From: Clostridia bacterium
GTDB lineage: Bacteria > Bacillota > Clostridia > Oscillospirales > CAG-272
Reading direction: 5' to 3'
DNA length: 61,516 nucleotides
Assembly: GCA_017547655.1 (NCBI GenBank)
Contig: JAFYPF010000019.1
Location: 1 to 61,516, forward strand
Under the pieces are notes generated by a model. That model saw only the letters and a list, made by a program, of their open reading frames with translations. It did no database searches and was not told the DNA's origin. Shown here piece after piece: positions 47,759 to 56,557 of the stretch (positions are counted from its first letter, which is position 1; the number at the start of each line of letters is the position of its first letter). The position numbers were made by a program, and so were the translations under genes.

Positions 47759-48661
47759 TTATCCCTTTTGAACTTTTGTAATCTTACTATAAAGCTTGGT
47801 AATATCTTTTAAAATATCCGTATGATTGAAATCTTTGAGATATATAATATTTGTTTCTCTTATCATACTCAAGTTTTCTATAGGAAGAACAGTCATCTTC
47901 TGCTTTCTCACTTCATCCATACAAGTCGACTTCGGCAAAATCGATACACCAAGATTTTTTCTTATAAGAGTCTTAATAGTATCAATATTGTCAACCTCAA
48001 GAATAACGTTAAATTCATCAATAGATCTGTTTATGCTTTCAAGACTGCTGACAAACAAATTAACAGTCCCCGACATAGGAAGACGGAGAATAAGTCTCTG
48101 TTTTTTCAATTCCTCAATAGTAACCATAGACTGCGTAGATATAGGGTTCTCATTAGCCACAGCACAAACAAGATAGTCTGTATCAAGCAACAATGAGTTA
48201 ATATCCGAATTACCGGAAACCCCCTCCACAATAGCAAAATCTATTTCATAATTTTCAAGCATACTATAAAGATTTTTTATAGAGTCTGTAATGATCGTAA
48301 TAATAATGTCGGGGTTATCATTTCCGTATTTCGCCAAAACCTCGGCAATAACGTTGCTTTCCGCCGTATGTGTTATACCTATACGCAACCTCTCAATATT
48401 ATTCTCTCTGTCGGAAAGAACTTCCTTCATTCTGTCGTAAATAGCATTGATTCTCATTGCATATTTAACAACAATTTCTCCCGCTGCAGTAAGCCTTAAA
48501 TCGCCTTTTTTGCGAGAAAAAATTGTAATCCCAAGTTCCGTTTCAAGCTGTTTAATGTGGTGGCTAACAGCAGGCTGTGTAAGCGACAGCACTTCAGCGG
48601 CTCTTGTAAAGTTTCCGTATTTTGCTACCGTCAGCAATGATTCAATTTTAGGATCAACCAT
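47759..48661 (-). CDS. LysR-family transcriptional regulator
   Basis: A 300-residue LysR protein: winged HTH at residues 1-60 (IESLLTVAKYGNFTRAAEVLSLTQPAVSHHIKQLETELGITIFSR) and a periplasmic-binding-like effector domain (about 88-295). Start at 48661 has GAGG. It is divergent from the CPA2 antiporter-MgtC pair, so it probably controls them in response to an unknown small molecule. Confidence 0.9.
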   Translation of the reverse strand: MVDPKIESLLTVAKYGNFTRAAEVLSLTQPAVSHHIKQLETELGITIFSRKKGDLRLTAAGEIVVKYAMRINAIYDRMKEVLSDRENNIERLRIGITHTAESNVIAEVLAKYGNDNPDIIITIITDSIKNLYSMLENYEIDFAIVEGVSGNSDINSLLLDTDYLVCAVANENPISTQSMVTIEELKKQRLILRLPMSGTVNLFVSSLESINRSIDEFNVILEVDNIDTIKTLIRKNLGVSILPKSTCMDEVRKQKMTVLPIENLSMIRETNIIYLKDFNHTDILKDITKLYSKITKVQKG

Positions 48662-48811
48662 ATATACCTCGGCATTCATTACATATTTTTATAAAAAACT
48701 AAATATAAATAATTTTTCTTTTTATTGATGTTAGTGTATCATATAAAACATACAAATGCAATAGCTTTCTTACATTTTATATTTGCAAAAAACATAAAGG
48801 AGGGATTAAAA

Positions 48812-50275
48812 ATGCTAAATAATATATTTGGACTTACAAACGGCTCTGCAACAAGTATTATTTTGTCGGTAGCGTTAATGCTGGTACTTGGTTATCTTAC
48901 CACAAGAATCACAAAACTTATAGGACTCCCAAATGTTTCCGCATACATAATCGTCGGCATTTTGCTTGGTCCCTTTTTCTTAAACATAATTCCGAAAAGC
49001 ATAATAGCGGGAACCGACTTTTTGGCTGATATTTCACTTGCGCTTATTTCATTTTGTATAGGCGAGTATTTTCGGTTTTCCGCATTCAAAAAGAACGGCA
49101 TAAAATCACTTGTTATTGCGGCTATCGAATCATTATCGGCGTCTGCCGTTATATTTATTCTCGTATATTTTATATTAAGGCTCAATTTAGCGCTTTCGCT
49201 TGTGCTGTCGACTTTAGCATCAGTTACAGCTCCGACGTCAACAATGATGACAATCAGGCAAACAAAGGCAACGGGAGATTTTGTCGATACACTGCTTCAG
49301 GTAATTGCCACAGACAACATAATTGGCTTGTTTTCATTTAGTATAGCCGTGTCTATAGCGGCTTCTATTTCAAAAAGTGCAGAAACGGCGGGGTTGGTTG
49401 AATCAATTATAATTCCGATAATTAAAAATATACTTATGATTATGCTGGGCGCGGGAATGGCATTTCTAATGATGCTCCTTATGCCCCCCGGAAAGAAATC
49501 GGCAGACAACAGGCTTATAGTTTCGTTGAGTATTTTGTTTCTTTTCTGCGGCGTATGCGTTGTACTGAACGTTTCTCCCTTACTCGGCTGTATGGCAATG
49601 GGAACGGTTTACAGAAATGCCTCGAAAGACGAAAATTTGTTTAAGCAGTTAAACTATTTCAGCCCACCTTTGTTACTGCTCTTCTTTGTTCGTTCGGGTA
49701 TGAATTTTAACCTTAATGCGCTTTTGTCGAACGGAGGAAGCAATCTCGGAATTTCACTTTTTGTCATAAGTATTCTGTACTTCCTTATAAGAATTATGGG
49801 GAAATACTGCGGTTCTTTTTTAGGCTGCATTATAATGAAAAAACATACGAAAACAACAAATTATTTAGGACTTGCGCTCATTCCTCAAGCAGGAGCTGCG
49901 ATTCCCCTTGCAGCACTTTGTCATCGTTCGCTTGGCGGTGAGCTTGGCGATACGATACAAACGATAATCGTTTCAGCGGGTATTATGTACGAGATTGTAG
50001 GCCCCATACTTGCAAAGCTTGCGCTTTTCAAGTCGGGCGCATATTCAAACAGACTTGACGAGATAACCGCTGTATCTATCGTTGACGAAAACGGAAAACC
50101 TCGCTCGCAAGTAGATATTCTTATAGAACAGCTTCAGCAAATACACGATGAAATCAAAAAAGACCGTGAAAAAATAAACGAAAATGAAAAAGCCTTTACC
50201 GAAGCCGCAGAAGAACAGCAACTTGAAGAAAGCTTTGAATTATTTAATCGCGGCAGATTCTTAAATAGGAGATAA
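48812..50275 (+). CDS. CPA2-family cation:proton antiporter
   Basis: A 487-residue Na+/H+ exchanger-domain protein with about 12 helices, including IGLPNVSAYIIVGILLGPF near the N-terminus and ATDNIIGLFSFSIAVS (about 168-183) in the core. After the last helix a cytoplasmic tail (about 420-487) ends in a charged helix (QVDILIEQLQQIHDEIKKDREKINENEKAF). No TrkA_N/RCK domain follows. AAGGAGG site. It is followed after 6 nt by mgtC, so the two act together in envelope ion homeostasis. Confidence 0.88.
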   Translation: MLNNIFGLTNGSATSIILSVALMLVLGYLTTRITKLIGLPNVSAYIIVGILLGPFFLNIIPKSIIAGTDFLADISLALISFCIGEYFRFSAFKKNGIKSLVIAAIESLSASAVIFILVYFILRLNLALSLVLSTLASVTAPTSTMMTIRQTKATGDFVDTLLQVIATDNIIGLFSFSIAVSIAASISKSAETAGLVESIIIPIIKNILMIMLGAGMAFLMMLLMPPGKKSADNRLIVSLSILFLFCGVCVVLNVSPLLGCMAMGTVYRNASKDENLFKQLNYFSPPLLLLFFVRSGMNFNLNALLSNGGSNLGISLFVISILYFLIRIMGKYCGSFLGCIIMKKHTKTTNYLGLALIPQAGAAIPLAALCHRSLGGELGDTIQTIIVSAGIMYEIVGPILAKLALFKSGAYSNRLDEITAVSIVDENGKPRSQVDILIEQLQQIHDEIKKDREKINENEKAFTEAAEEQQLEESFELFNRGRFLNRR

Positions 50276-50281
50276 TGAATT

Positions 50282-51025
50282 ATGTTTAGTATTGAAGGAT
50301 TATCAATAATTGATCCCATTGCAAAGCTTTTGGGAAATTGGTCGGTTGAACTTAACGTTTATTCGGCAACCTTGCGCATTGTACTTGCATTTATTTTGGC
50401 AGGTACAATCGGTATTGAACGTGCAAGAAAACGTCATTCTGCGGGATTGCGTACATTTATACTCGTTGCGCTCTCGTCCTCTATGGCAATAATAATGGAT
50501 ATATACTGCGGAATAAACGGATATTCTAAAGGTCTTGTGGTTTTATCTGCGGCAACAATAATCGGCATTGCCATAATCAGCTCAAACTCTTTGCTTTACA
50601 GCTCAAAAAATCAAATAAAAGGATTAACTACTGCCGTTGCACTTTGGTCGGTAGGTTTTATCGGTCTTGCAACAGGGGCGGGATTTTATACAATAGGACT
50701 AATAGTATATCTGCTTGTATTTTTTTGTCTTTCAACACTTCCCGACATTGAAGCATATTTAAAAAACCGTTCAAATCATTTTGAAATACACCTTGAATTA
50801 AAAAACAAGAGTGATTTGCAGAATTTCCTTACAACTATAAGAAAAATAGGACTTAACATTGATGATATTGAAGCCAATCCCGCATATCAAAACTCCGGAC
50901 TCAGCGTTTACTCTATATCGATTACCATAACAAAAGAAAATCTGCGCAAGTATAAATCTCACGCAGCAATAATAGAAGCATTAAGCTCACTTGAATATAT
51001 TTCCTACATTTGCGAAATAGTATAA
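50282..51025 (+). CDS. MgtC/SapB family membrane protein
   Basis: A 247-residue protein with four to five N-terminal helices. The MgtC motif GTIGIERARKRHSAGLRTFILVALSSSMAI (about 40-70) and GLTTAVALWSVGFIGLATGAGFY (about 120-142) are conserved. The C-terminal 90 residues form an ACT-like soluble domain (FEIHLELKNKSDLQNFLTTIRKIGLNIDDIEAN). Linked to Mg2+ limitation and acid tolerance in other bacteria. Terminated by a strong hairpin. Confidence 0.9.
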   Translation: MFSIEGLSIIDPIAKLLGNWSVELNVYSATLRIVLAFILAGTIGIERARKRHSAGLRTFILVALSSSMAIIMDIYCGINGYSKGLVVLSAATIIGIAIISSNSLLYSSKNQIKGLTTAVALWSVGFIGLATGAGFYTIGLIVYLLVFFCLSTLPDIEAYLKNRSNHFEIHLELKNKSDLQNFLTTIRKIGLNIDDIEANPAYQNSGLSVYSISITITKENLRKYKSHAAIIEALSSLEYISYICEIV

Positions 51026-51035
51026 AAAGCATACA

Positions 51036-51068
51036 AATCAAAAAAGCCTGAAAAATCAGGCTTTTTTA
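51036..51068. terminator. Bidirectional terminator between mgtC and GT2 genes
   Basis: AAAAAGCCTGA/TCAGGCTTTTT stem with a 4-nt loop and T run. It overlaps the 3' end of the convergent GT2 gene. Confidence 0.88.
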
Positions 51069-51769
51069 TTTTGTCTTCTTATTTCCCTTATATCTCCGAG
51101 CATTTTAAAAGTATCACGTATCATTCTTACTTTTGATTCGCTGTTATCGTTATATAAGATTTTTACAGGCATTTCAGCTATTTTATAACCCTTGGTCTGC
51201 GCCTTCATCAACGCTTCAAGGTCAAACGCAAAGCTGTTAATAGTACACTCGGAAAATATATCGTGAGCCGCATGTTTTTTAAAGCACTTAAATCCGCACT
51301 GCGAATCGGTAAGCTTAAATCCCGCAGCAAAAGCAATTATCTTAAAATACACTTTTGACATCACTTTTCTTGTAAACGTATAACCCTCATAGCTCTCGGA
51401 ATCTAAATTTCTTGAACCGGTTACAATATCAGCTCCGCTCTCCTCAAAGCACTTGACCGCCTTGCCGATAACGTCGGTTCCGTAGGCTAAATCGCAGTCG
51501 GTGAACAGTATTATATCCCCCTCTGCAGCCAATATACCCTCTCTTACAGCTCCGCCTTTTCCCTTGTTTGTATCGTAACCCACAACACGCACACAAGGAT
51601 TTTGCATACTTATCTTTTTTGCCTTCTCGTATGTGGAATCCAAACTCCCATCATTTGAAAACACTATTTCGTAACTGTCAACGGCTCCGCTCAAATAGGA
51701 TATAAGTCTTTCCGCCGTTTTTTCTATTCTTTTTTCTTCATTATAAACAGGTATTACAACGGAAATCAT
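51056..51769 (-). CDS. Family 2 glycosyltransferase (dolichyl-phosphate sugar transferase-like)
   Basis: A 237-residue single-domain GT-A enzyme: VVIPVYNEEKRIEKT at the N-terminus, EIVFSNDGSLDST, the metal-binding aspartates in ILFTDCDLAYG (about 90-100) and GSRNLDSESYEGYTFTRKVMSKVY. The pattern matches dolichyl/undecaprenyl-phosphate beta-glucosyltransferases. Membrane-active but without helices of its own. It is the third gene after gpmI and sortase; the link is positional. Confidence 0.88.
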   Translation of the reverse strand: MISVVIPVYNEEKRIEKTAERLISYLSGAVDSYEIVFSNDGSLDSTYEKAKKISMQNPCVRVVGYDTNKGKGGAVREGILAAEGDIILFTDCDLAYGTDVIGKAVKCFEESGADIVTGSRNLDSESYEGYTFTRKVMSKVYFKIIAFAAGFKLTDSQCGFKCFKKHAAHDIFSECTINSFAFDLEALMKAQTKGYKIAEMPVKILYNDNSESKVRMIRDTFKMLGDIREIRRQNKKA

Positions 51770-51785
51770 TTTCTATCCTTTCTTT

Positions 51786-53075
51786 TTAGAGTGTCGGCTC
51801 CTCAACACTTTCAACTACCGTTTCGCTTTCGGGATATACTGTCGTATCCTCGGGCTCTTCCGACATCAGAGGAAGTTCAAGCTCATCAAGCGGAACTTGA
51901 GTATTTTGATTAACCTTGTTAAACTCATCTCCATCCGGAAGTTCTATAACAGTATCTGCACTTTTTTCAATTGAAACAAGCCTTGCCTGCAACGCATATC
52001 TACCATCAGCATCGCCTGTAACGCACGTTGACAAGGTCAACACTCTGCTGTTTTCGGTAAAATCTTTAGTATTTCTCTTATACATAGAATTGGCAATCAT
52101 CTCATCACACCAATCCACAAAAGACTCGGCAGACATAAATCCTATCTGACAGTAACGGTAGGTAGATTTAGTTCTGTATACAGCAAATATCTCGTATCTA
52201 TATACCGCATCAACTGTATAAATGGTTATATATCTGTTATTTAAAAAGGTCGTTTGGTCGAGAAATTTCAGCATATCCGTAAACATAACGCCTTCTTGAA
52301 TCATATTGTGTCCGTATAAAACAAGATTAGGATTTTCGAGAATGGTAGTATCGCATCTATAGTCCGCAAATATCGCGCCATTCACGTTCTGTTCAAGCAT
52401 AACGTTGTGGTCAAGATAATAGTTGTTATCTGTTCCCTTAACACAAGCATAGCTTATTCCCGTTCCGTCAACCTGTATCCAACAAAATATATCGGGGTTA
52501 GTCTTTTGATACTCGGTCAGCTTTTCTTTGTATTGAGCAAAAAAAGGATTGTTGGTATCGATAATCGAGTACTCTCCGTTTCCCGAGCCAAGTCTAACGT
52601 TACCGTATTTAGGCATTTCTTTATCAAGAACCGCAGGAGCAAGATAGCTTATAAGTCCCGTTCTGTCCGAGTCGCCAAGAAAATCGCTGTTCATCTCGGA
52701 ATAGAATTTCTTTGCCCTGTAACTATCGATAAGATTAAATGCAATCATACCTGCAGATACAATAAATATTGCCAAAAATATCGCCAACAGAATTGAACGC
52801 CAACCTAACTTGTTTTTTTCTTTTTGATCATCCGTTTCCGAAGAGTCTATATTCTCGGGAGTCATATCTGACGAAGAAGAAAGGAAAGCATCGACCTCTG
52901 CCGGTTTATTATTCTCTTTTTCGGCTGTATCGGAAAATTTTTCTTCTTCCGAAGCCATATTTACACCCTCTTCAGCCAAAGCAAGATTTACCTCTTCTTC
53001 AGACTCTTTAACTTTTTCGATATTGCTATCGAAATTATCGGGGGGGGCAATCCGGTTCTTATCGTTGTTTTCCAT
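51786..53075 (-). CDS. srtB: Class B sortase with acidic N-terminal extension
   Basis: A 429-residue sortase B. An acidic, low-complexity cytoplasmic N-terminus (about 1-90) is unusual; a membrane helix follows (about 93-117). The catalytic domain has the histidine in LVLYGHNM, the cysteine in VLTLSTCV and the arginine in GRYALQARLV, all in sortase B spacing with the class B helix SFVDWCDEMIANSMYK between strands. It ends in an acidic tail (about 390-429). It could anchor surface proteins such as the left-end secreted protein, although no sorting signals are seen in the window. Confidence 0.9.
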   Translation of the reverse strand: MENNDKNRIAPPDNFDSNIEKVKESEEEVNLALAEEGVNMASEEEKFSDTAEKENNKPAEVDAFLSSSSDMTPENIDSSETDDQKEKNKLGWRSILLAIFLAIFIVSAGMIAFNLIDSYRAKKFYSEMNSDFLGDSDRTGLISYLAPAVLDKEMPKYGNVRLGSGNGEYSIIDTNNPFFAQYKEKLTEYQKTNPDIFCWIQVDGTGISYACVKGTDNNYYLDHNVMLEQNVNGAIFADYRCDTTILENPNLVLYGHNMIQEGVMFTDMLKFLDQTTFLNNRYITIYTVDAVYRYEIFAVYRTKSTYRYCQIGFMSAESFVDWCDEMIANSMYKRNTKDFTENSRVLTLSTCVTGDADGRYALQARLVSIEKSADTVIELPDGDEFNKVNQNTQVPLDELELPLMSEEPEDTTVYPESETVVESVEEPTL

Positions 53076-53096
53076 TTTTTCTCCTTGTTAATTTTG

Positions 53097-54746
53097 TTAT
53101 TTCAATTCAATAACCGACTCGTCCCAAGCCTCGGGTTTTTCATAACCGAGAAGATTTACTACGGTTGCCGCAACGTTGGAAAGTCCGAAGCTTCCCTCCT
53201 TAACGGTGTACGCATCTCTGTCGTTGTTGTCGTAAATAATCATAGGAACGGGGTTAAGAGTATGGCTTGTCTTGGACTTAAGAGAACCGTCCTTGTTTGC
53301 TTTGGGAGCGCCGGTCTTCTTATCCATTTCGTACATCTCATCGGAATTTCCGTGGTCTGCTGTAATAATTGCAGTACCGCCAACCTTATCGAGCGCATCA
53401 AGAATACGCTTTAAGCAAAGGTCAAGTGCTTCAAGGCTTATCTTTGTAGCGTGGAAGTTACCTGTATGACCAACCATATCGCCGTTGGGGAAGTTAACTC
53501 TCAAAACCTTATACTTTTTGCTTTCAAGTGCTTCAATAAGCTTATCTGTTATTTCTGCGCACTTCATCCAAGGACGCTGCTCAAAAGGAACAACGTCAGA
53601 GGGAATCTCAACATAAGTTTCAAGCTCTTCGCTGAATTTTCCACTCTTGTTTCCGTTCCAGAAATAAGTAACGTGTCCGTATTTCTGTGTTTCGGAAAGT
53701 GCAAATTGACTAACACCCGAATTTGTGAGGTATTCACCCATAGTCTGTGTGATTTCAGGGGGATTTACAAGATAACGCGAGGGGATATGAAGGTCGCCGT
53801 CATATTCGAGCATACCTGCATACATAACGTCGGGAACGCGCTTTCTGTCAAACTTGCTGAACTCTTTTGCATCAAATGCAGTAGAAATTTCAATAGAACG
53901 GTCGCCTCTGAAGTTAAAGAATATAACGCTGTCTTTGTCTTCAATTGTACCAACGGGCTTACCGCTTTCAGCAATAACGAAAGGAGGAAGGTCCTGGTCA
54001 ATAACGCCGGTCTCTTCTCTGTATGTCTTTACTGCTTCAGCCGCAGAAGCAAAAAATCTGCCTTCTCCGAGAACGTGAGTCTTCCAACCCTCTTCAACCA
54101 TAGACCAGTTAGCTTCATATCTGTCCATAGTAATCTTCATTCTTCCGCCGCCCGAAGCAATTTTAATATCAAAAGAATCCTCTCTGAGGTTAGCGATAAA
54201 CTCTTCGAAAGGCTCAATATATTCAAGAGCAGAAGTTTCACCAACGTCTCTTCCGTCAAGAAGAATATGGACTCTTACATTTGCAATTCCGCATTCTTTT
54301 GCCTTTTCAATCATTGCTTTAAGATGGTTGATATGAGAGTGAACGTTACCGTCGGAGAAAAGTCCGAGGAAATGCAATGTAGATTTATTTTCAAGAACAT
54401 TTTTGGTAAGTGTCTGCCAAGTTTCACTTGCGAACATCTTTCCGCTTTCAATAGATTCCGAAACAAGCTTTGCGCCCTGACTGAACACCTGTCCCGAACC
54501 GAGTGCATTATGTCCAACCTCGGAGTTACCCATATCATCATCCCCAGGAAGACCTACTGCCGTGCCATGAGCCTTAAGCACAAGGGTAGGATACTCCTTC
54601 ATAAGTCTGTCAAGGGTTGGGGTATATGCCTTTGCAAATGCATTACCGTCGTTATTGGGAGCAATTCCGACGCCGTCCATTACTATAGTAAGAACAGGTC
54701 CCTTTACTCCTCCAAATTTTTCGGATTTCTTCAAAATGTTTGCCAT
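53097..54746 (-). CDS. gpmI: 2,3-bisphosphoglycerate-independent phosphoglycerate mutase
   Basis: A 549-residue Mn2+-dependent mutase of glycolysis. Motifs: VMDGVGIAPNNDGNAF at the metal site, MGNSEVGHNALGSGQ with the phosphorylated serine (about 73-76), LLDGRDVGETSALEY, NFRGDRSIEISTAF, GNFHATKISLEALD and ITADHGNSDEM (metal ligands). Slightly longer than the usual 510 residues. SD GGAGG; its promoter is upstream. It heads the gpmI-srtB-GT2 operon (gaps of 21 and 16 nt). Confidence 0.95.
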   Translation of the reverse strand: MANILKKSEKFGGVKGPVLTIVMDGVGIAPNNDGNAFAKAYTPTLDRLMKEYPTLVLKAHGTAVGLPGDDDMGNSEVGHNALGSGQVFSQGAKLVSESIESGKMFASETWQTLTKNVLENKSTLHFLGLFSDGNVHSHINHLKAMIEKAKECGIANVRVHILLDGRDVGETSALEYIEPFEEFIANLREDSFDIKIASGGGRMKITMDRYEANWSMVEEGWKTHVLGEGRFFASAAEAVKTYREETGVIDQDLPPFVIAESGKPVGTIEDKDSVIFFNFRGDRSIEISTAFDAKEFSKFDRKRVPDVMYAGMLEYDGDLHIPSRYLVNPPEITQTMGEYLTNSGVSQFALSETQKYGHVTYFWNGNKSGKFSEELETYVEIPSDVVPFEQRPWMKCAEITDKLIEALESKKYKVLRVNFPNGDMVGHTGNFHATKISLEALDLCLKRILDALDKVGGTAIITADHGNSDEMYEMDKKTGAPKANKDGSLKSKTSHTLNPVPMIIYDNNDRDAYTVKEGSFGLSNVAATVVNLLGYEKPEAWDESVIELK

Positions 54747-54799
54747 ATCTGTTATCCCTCCGCCGAAACGTATTATTTATTTTTTTCTTTATTTAATCT

Positions 54800-54828
54800 A
54801 TTATACAACAATCACTAAAAATAATCAA
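54800..54828 (-). promoter_or_regulatory. Promoter of gpmI
   Basis: Minus-strand TTGATT (54823-54828), 17-nt spacer, TATAAT (54800-54805), 54 bp before the start codon. Confidence 0.7.
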
Positions 54829-54932
54829 TCATTTTTTTAATCTTGTTCTCAATAATTATACATAATATTTGGTCTATTTATATTGTTAAATTGTTAATCA
54901 TAATAAAATATTGTGTGAAAATTGAAATTATA

Positions 54933-54961
54933 TTGTAAAATGTTAAAAGGTGTGATAGAAT
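54933..54961 (+). promoter_or_regulatory. Promoter of the radC-like gene
   Basis: TTGTAA, 17-nt spacer, TAGAAT, 33 bp before the ATG at 54994. Confidence 0.5.
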
Positions 54962-54993
54962 ATAGTTTAATCATATATAACGAGAGTGAAGAT

Positions 54994-55722
54994 ATGGCAG
55001 ATTTGACAAAAACAAAAAAATTCCCCAACCCACACGAGGGACACAGAGCGAGACTGAAAGAAACGTATTTAAAAACAGGTGTTGACGGAATGCACCTGCA
55101 CGTAGTTCTCGAGCTTTTACTTTTCTTTGGAATTCCATACAAAGATACAAATGAAATAGCGCATGAGCTTATAAATAAGTTTGGCAGCTTTGCGGGCGTT
55201 TTCGAAGCCGACTTACAAGAATTAAAAAGCACAAAAAATATGACTTGGAACGCCGCTATCTTGATACGCTTGGTAGCAGATATATCAAGACTTTATTACA
55301 CGGACAGACTCTCAAAAAATAAAGTATTTAACACGAGCAAAAAAATAGAAAAATACTTATTCCAAAAGTATTTAGGCATAACCGAAGAAACGGTATATCT
55401 ATTGCTTTTTGACAGACAAGACCGAATTATCAACTTCACTATATTAAGCACGGGAACCCGTTCCACAAGCGAGGTCAGCATAAGCAAAATAGTAAAATTG
55501 GCGACAAGGCATAACGTTTCAAAGATAGCCCTTGCCCATAACCATCCCGACAACACCGGCGTATCCTCCGATGATATGATCTTACACAGACGATTAGCCC
55601 ATCACTTAAAACCCATAGGCGTTACGCTTTTAGATACCTATGTGATAACCTCAACAAAGGTTATCAGCGTTCAACAAACAACCGAAGCTATCAGCATAAA
55701 CAATAAACAAACCAACAAATAA
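54994..55722 (+). CDS. radC: RadC-family JAB-domain protein
   Basis: A 242-residue UPF0758 protein. N-terminal helix-hairpin-helix-like region (ELLLFFGIPYKDTNEIAHELINKFGSFAGVFEADLQELK, about 33-72) and a C-terminal JAB1/MPN metalloprotease-like domain with the metal motif LAHNHPDNTGVSSDD (HxH...D, about 187-201). Full family length. Despite the name, a DNA-repair role is not proven; JAB fold proteins may act on isopeptides. The start codon was moved to 54994; upstream codons lie within the promoter. Confidence 0.9.
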   Translation: MADLTKTKKFPNPHEGHRARLKETYLKTGVDGMHLHVVLELLLFFGIPYKDTNEIAHELINKFGSFAGVFEADLQELKSTKNMTWNAAILIRLVADISRLYYTDRLSKNKVFNTSKKIEKYLFQKYLGITEETVYLLLFDRQDRIINFTILSTGTRSTSEVSISKIVKLATRHNVSKIALAHNHPDNTGVSSDDMILHRRLAHHLKPIGVTLLDTYVITSTKVISVQQTTEAISINNKQTNK

Positions 55723-55735
55723 GGCGGAGTAAAAA

Positions 55736-56512
55736 ATGAAATCATTGATTTTACTGACTGTTTTAAGCTTAATTTGTCTATTGACAGGCTGCGACGATTC
55801 TCCTACAGCGCCCTCCATCACCGAAACGATTCCCGAATCAAACCAAGTTATCGAAACGAGTCAGACGATTTCAACCGAAACGATTATAGCAGATACTGCC
55901 GAAAAAAACGAAACATTAGCAGAAGAAACAGAATATATTCCTGCGGACACAGTATCCGATTTAGCCGAAAAGGACTATCTTCTCCCGTACGAAAAATATT
56001 CGTGGGAAAGAGAGTTTGATATAGAATATGTGGTACTCCACTTTACAAGCGACGTTTTAAATAACCCAAACAATCCCCACGATGTAAATACCGTTAAACA
56101 AATATTTGAGCAAAGCGAAATAAGCACCCACTATATAATAGACAGAAACGGGAAAATCAAATGCTTTATTCCCGAAAACTATGCGGCATGGCACGCAGGT
56201 ATCGGAACGTTTGCGGACGATGAAAAGTATACCAATAAAATAAACAAGTATTCCATCGGCATAGAAATGCTTGCTATCGGCACATATAACGATATGGAAC
56301 AGTATTTAACAAAAGCCGAATATGACAAAATCGATAAAAGCTTTATAGGCTTTACCGACGAGCAATATGCCTCTTTGAAAGACTTACTTAAAGAAATCTG
56401 CGAGAGATATTCAATCCCCTACGACAGAGAACATATTATCGGACACGATGAATATAATTCCAACAAAAGCGATCCGGGAGAGCTTTTTGACTGGGACAAG
56501 CTGTTTGAATAA
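55736..56512 (+). CDS. N-acetylmuramoyl-L-alanine amidase lipoprotein (Amidase_2)
   Basis: A 258-residue secreted amidase: signal peptide with lipobox LLTGC (Cys19), a Thr/Glu/Ile-rich linker (about 20-75), then a zinc amidase domain. Zinc and catalytic residues are suggested by VVLHFTSD (His), STHYIIDRNGKIKCFIPENYAAWHAG (Tyr, His) and IIGHDEYNSNKSDPGELFDW (His and Asp-Pro-Gly). It cleaves the muramoyl-L-alanine bond of peptidoglycan. It follows radC by 13 nt and may be co-transcribed. GGCGGAG site. Confidence 0.87.
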   Translation: MKSLILLTVLSLICLLTGCDDSPTAPSITETIPESNQVIETSQTISTETIIADTAEKNETLAEETEYIPADTVSDLAEKDYLLPYEKYSWEREFDIEYVVLHFTSDVLNNPNNPHDVNTVKQIFEQSEISTHYIIDRNGKIKCFIPENYAAWHAGIGTFADDEKYTNKINKYSIGIEMLAIGTYNDMEQYLTKAEYDKIDKSFIGFTDEQYASLKDLLKEICERYSIPYDREHIIGHDEYNSNKSDPGELFDWDKLFE

Positions 56513-56557
56513 AACACCACTTTGAATATACACTTTACTAAAAAGGAATGATGAGAA

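Noticed and set aside
53451..54818. 455-codon open frame antisense to gpmI
   Set aside because: It covers a highly conserved glycolytic gene in reverse and has no protein signature or ribosome site.
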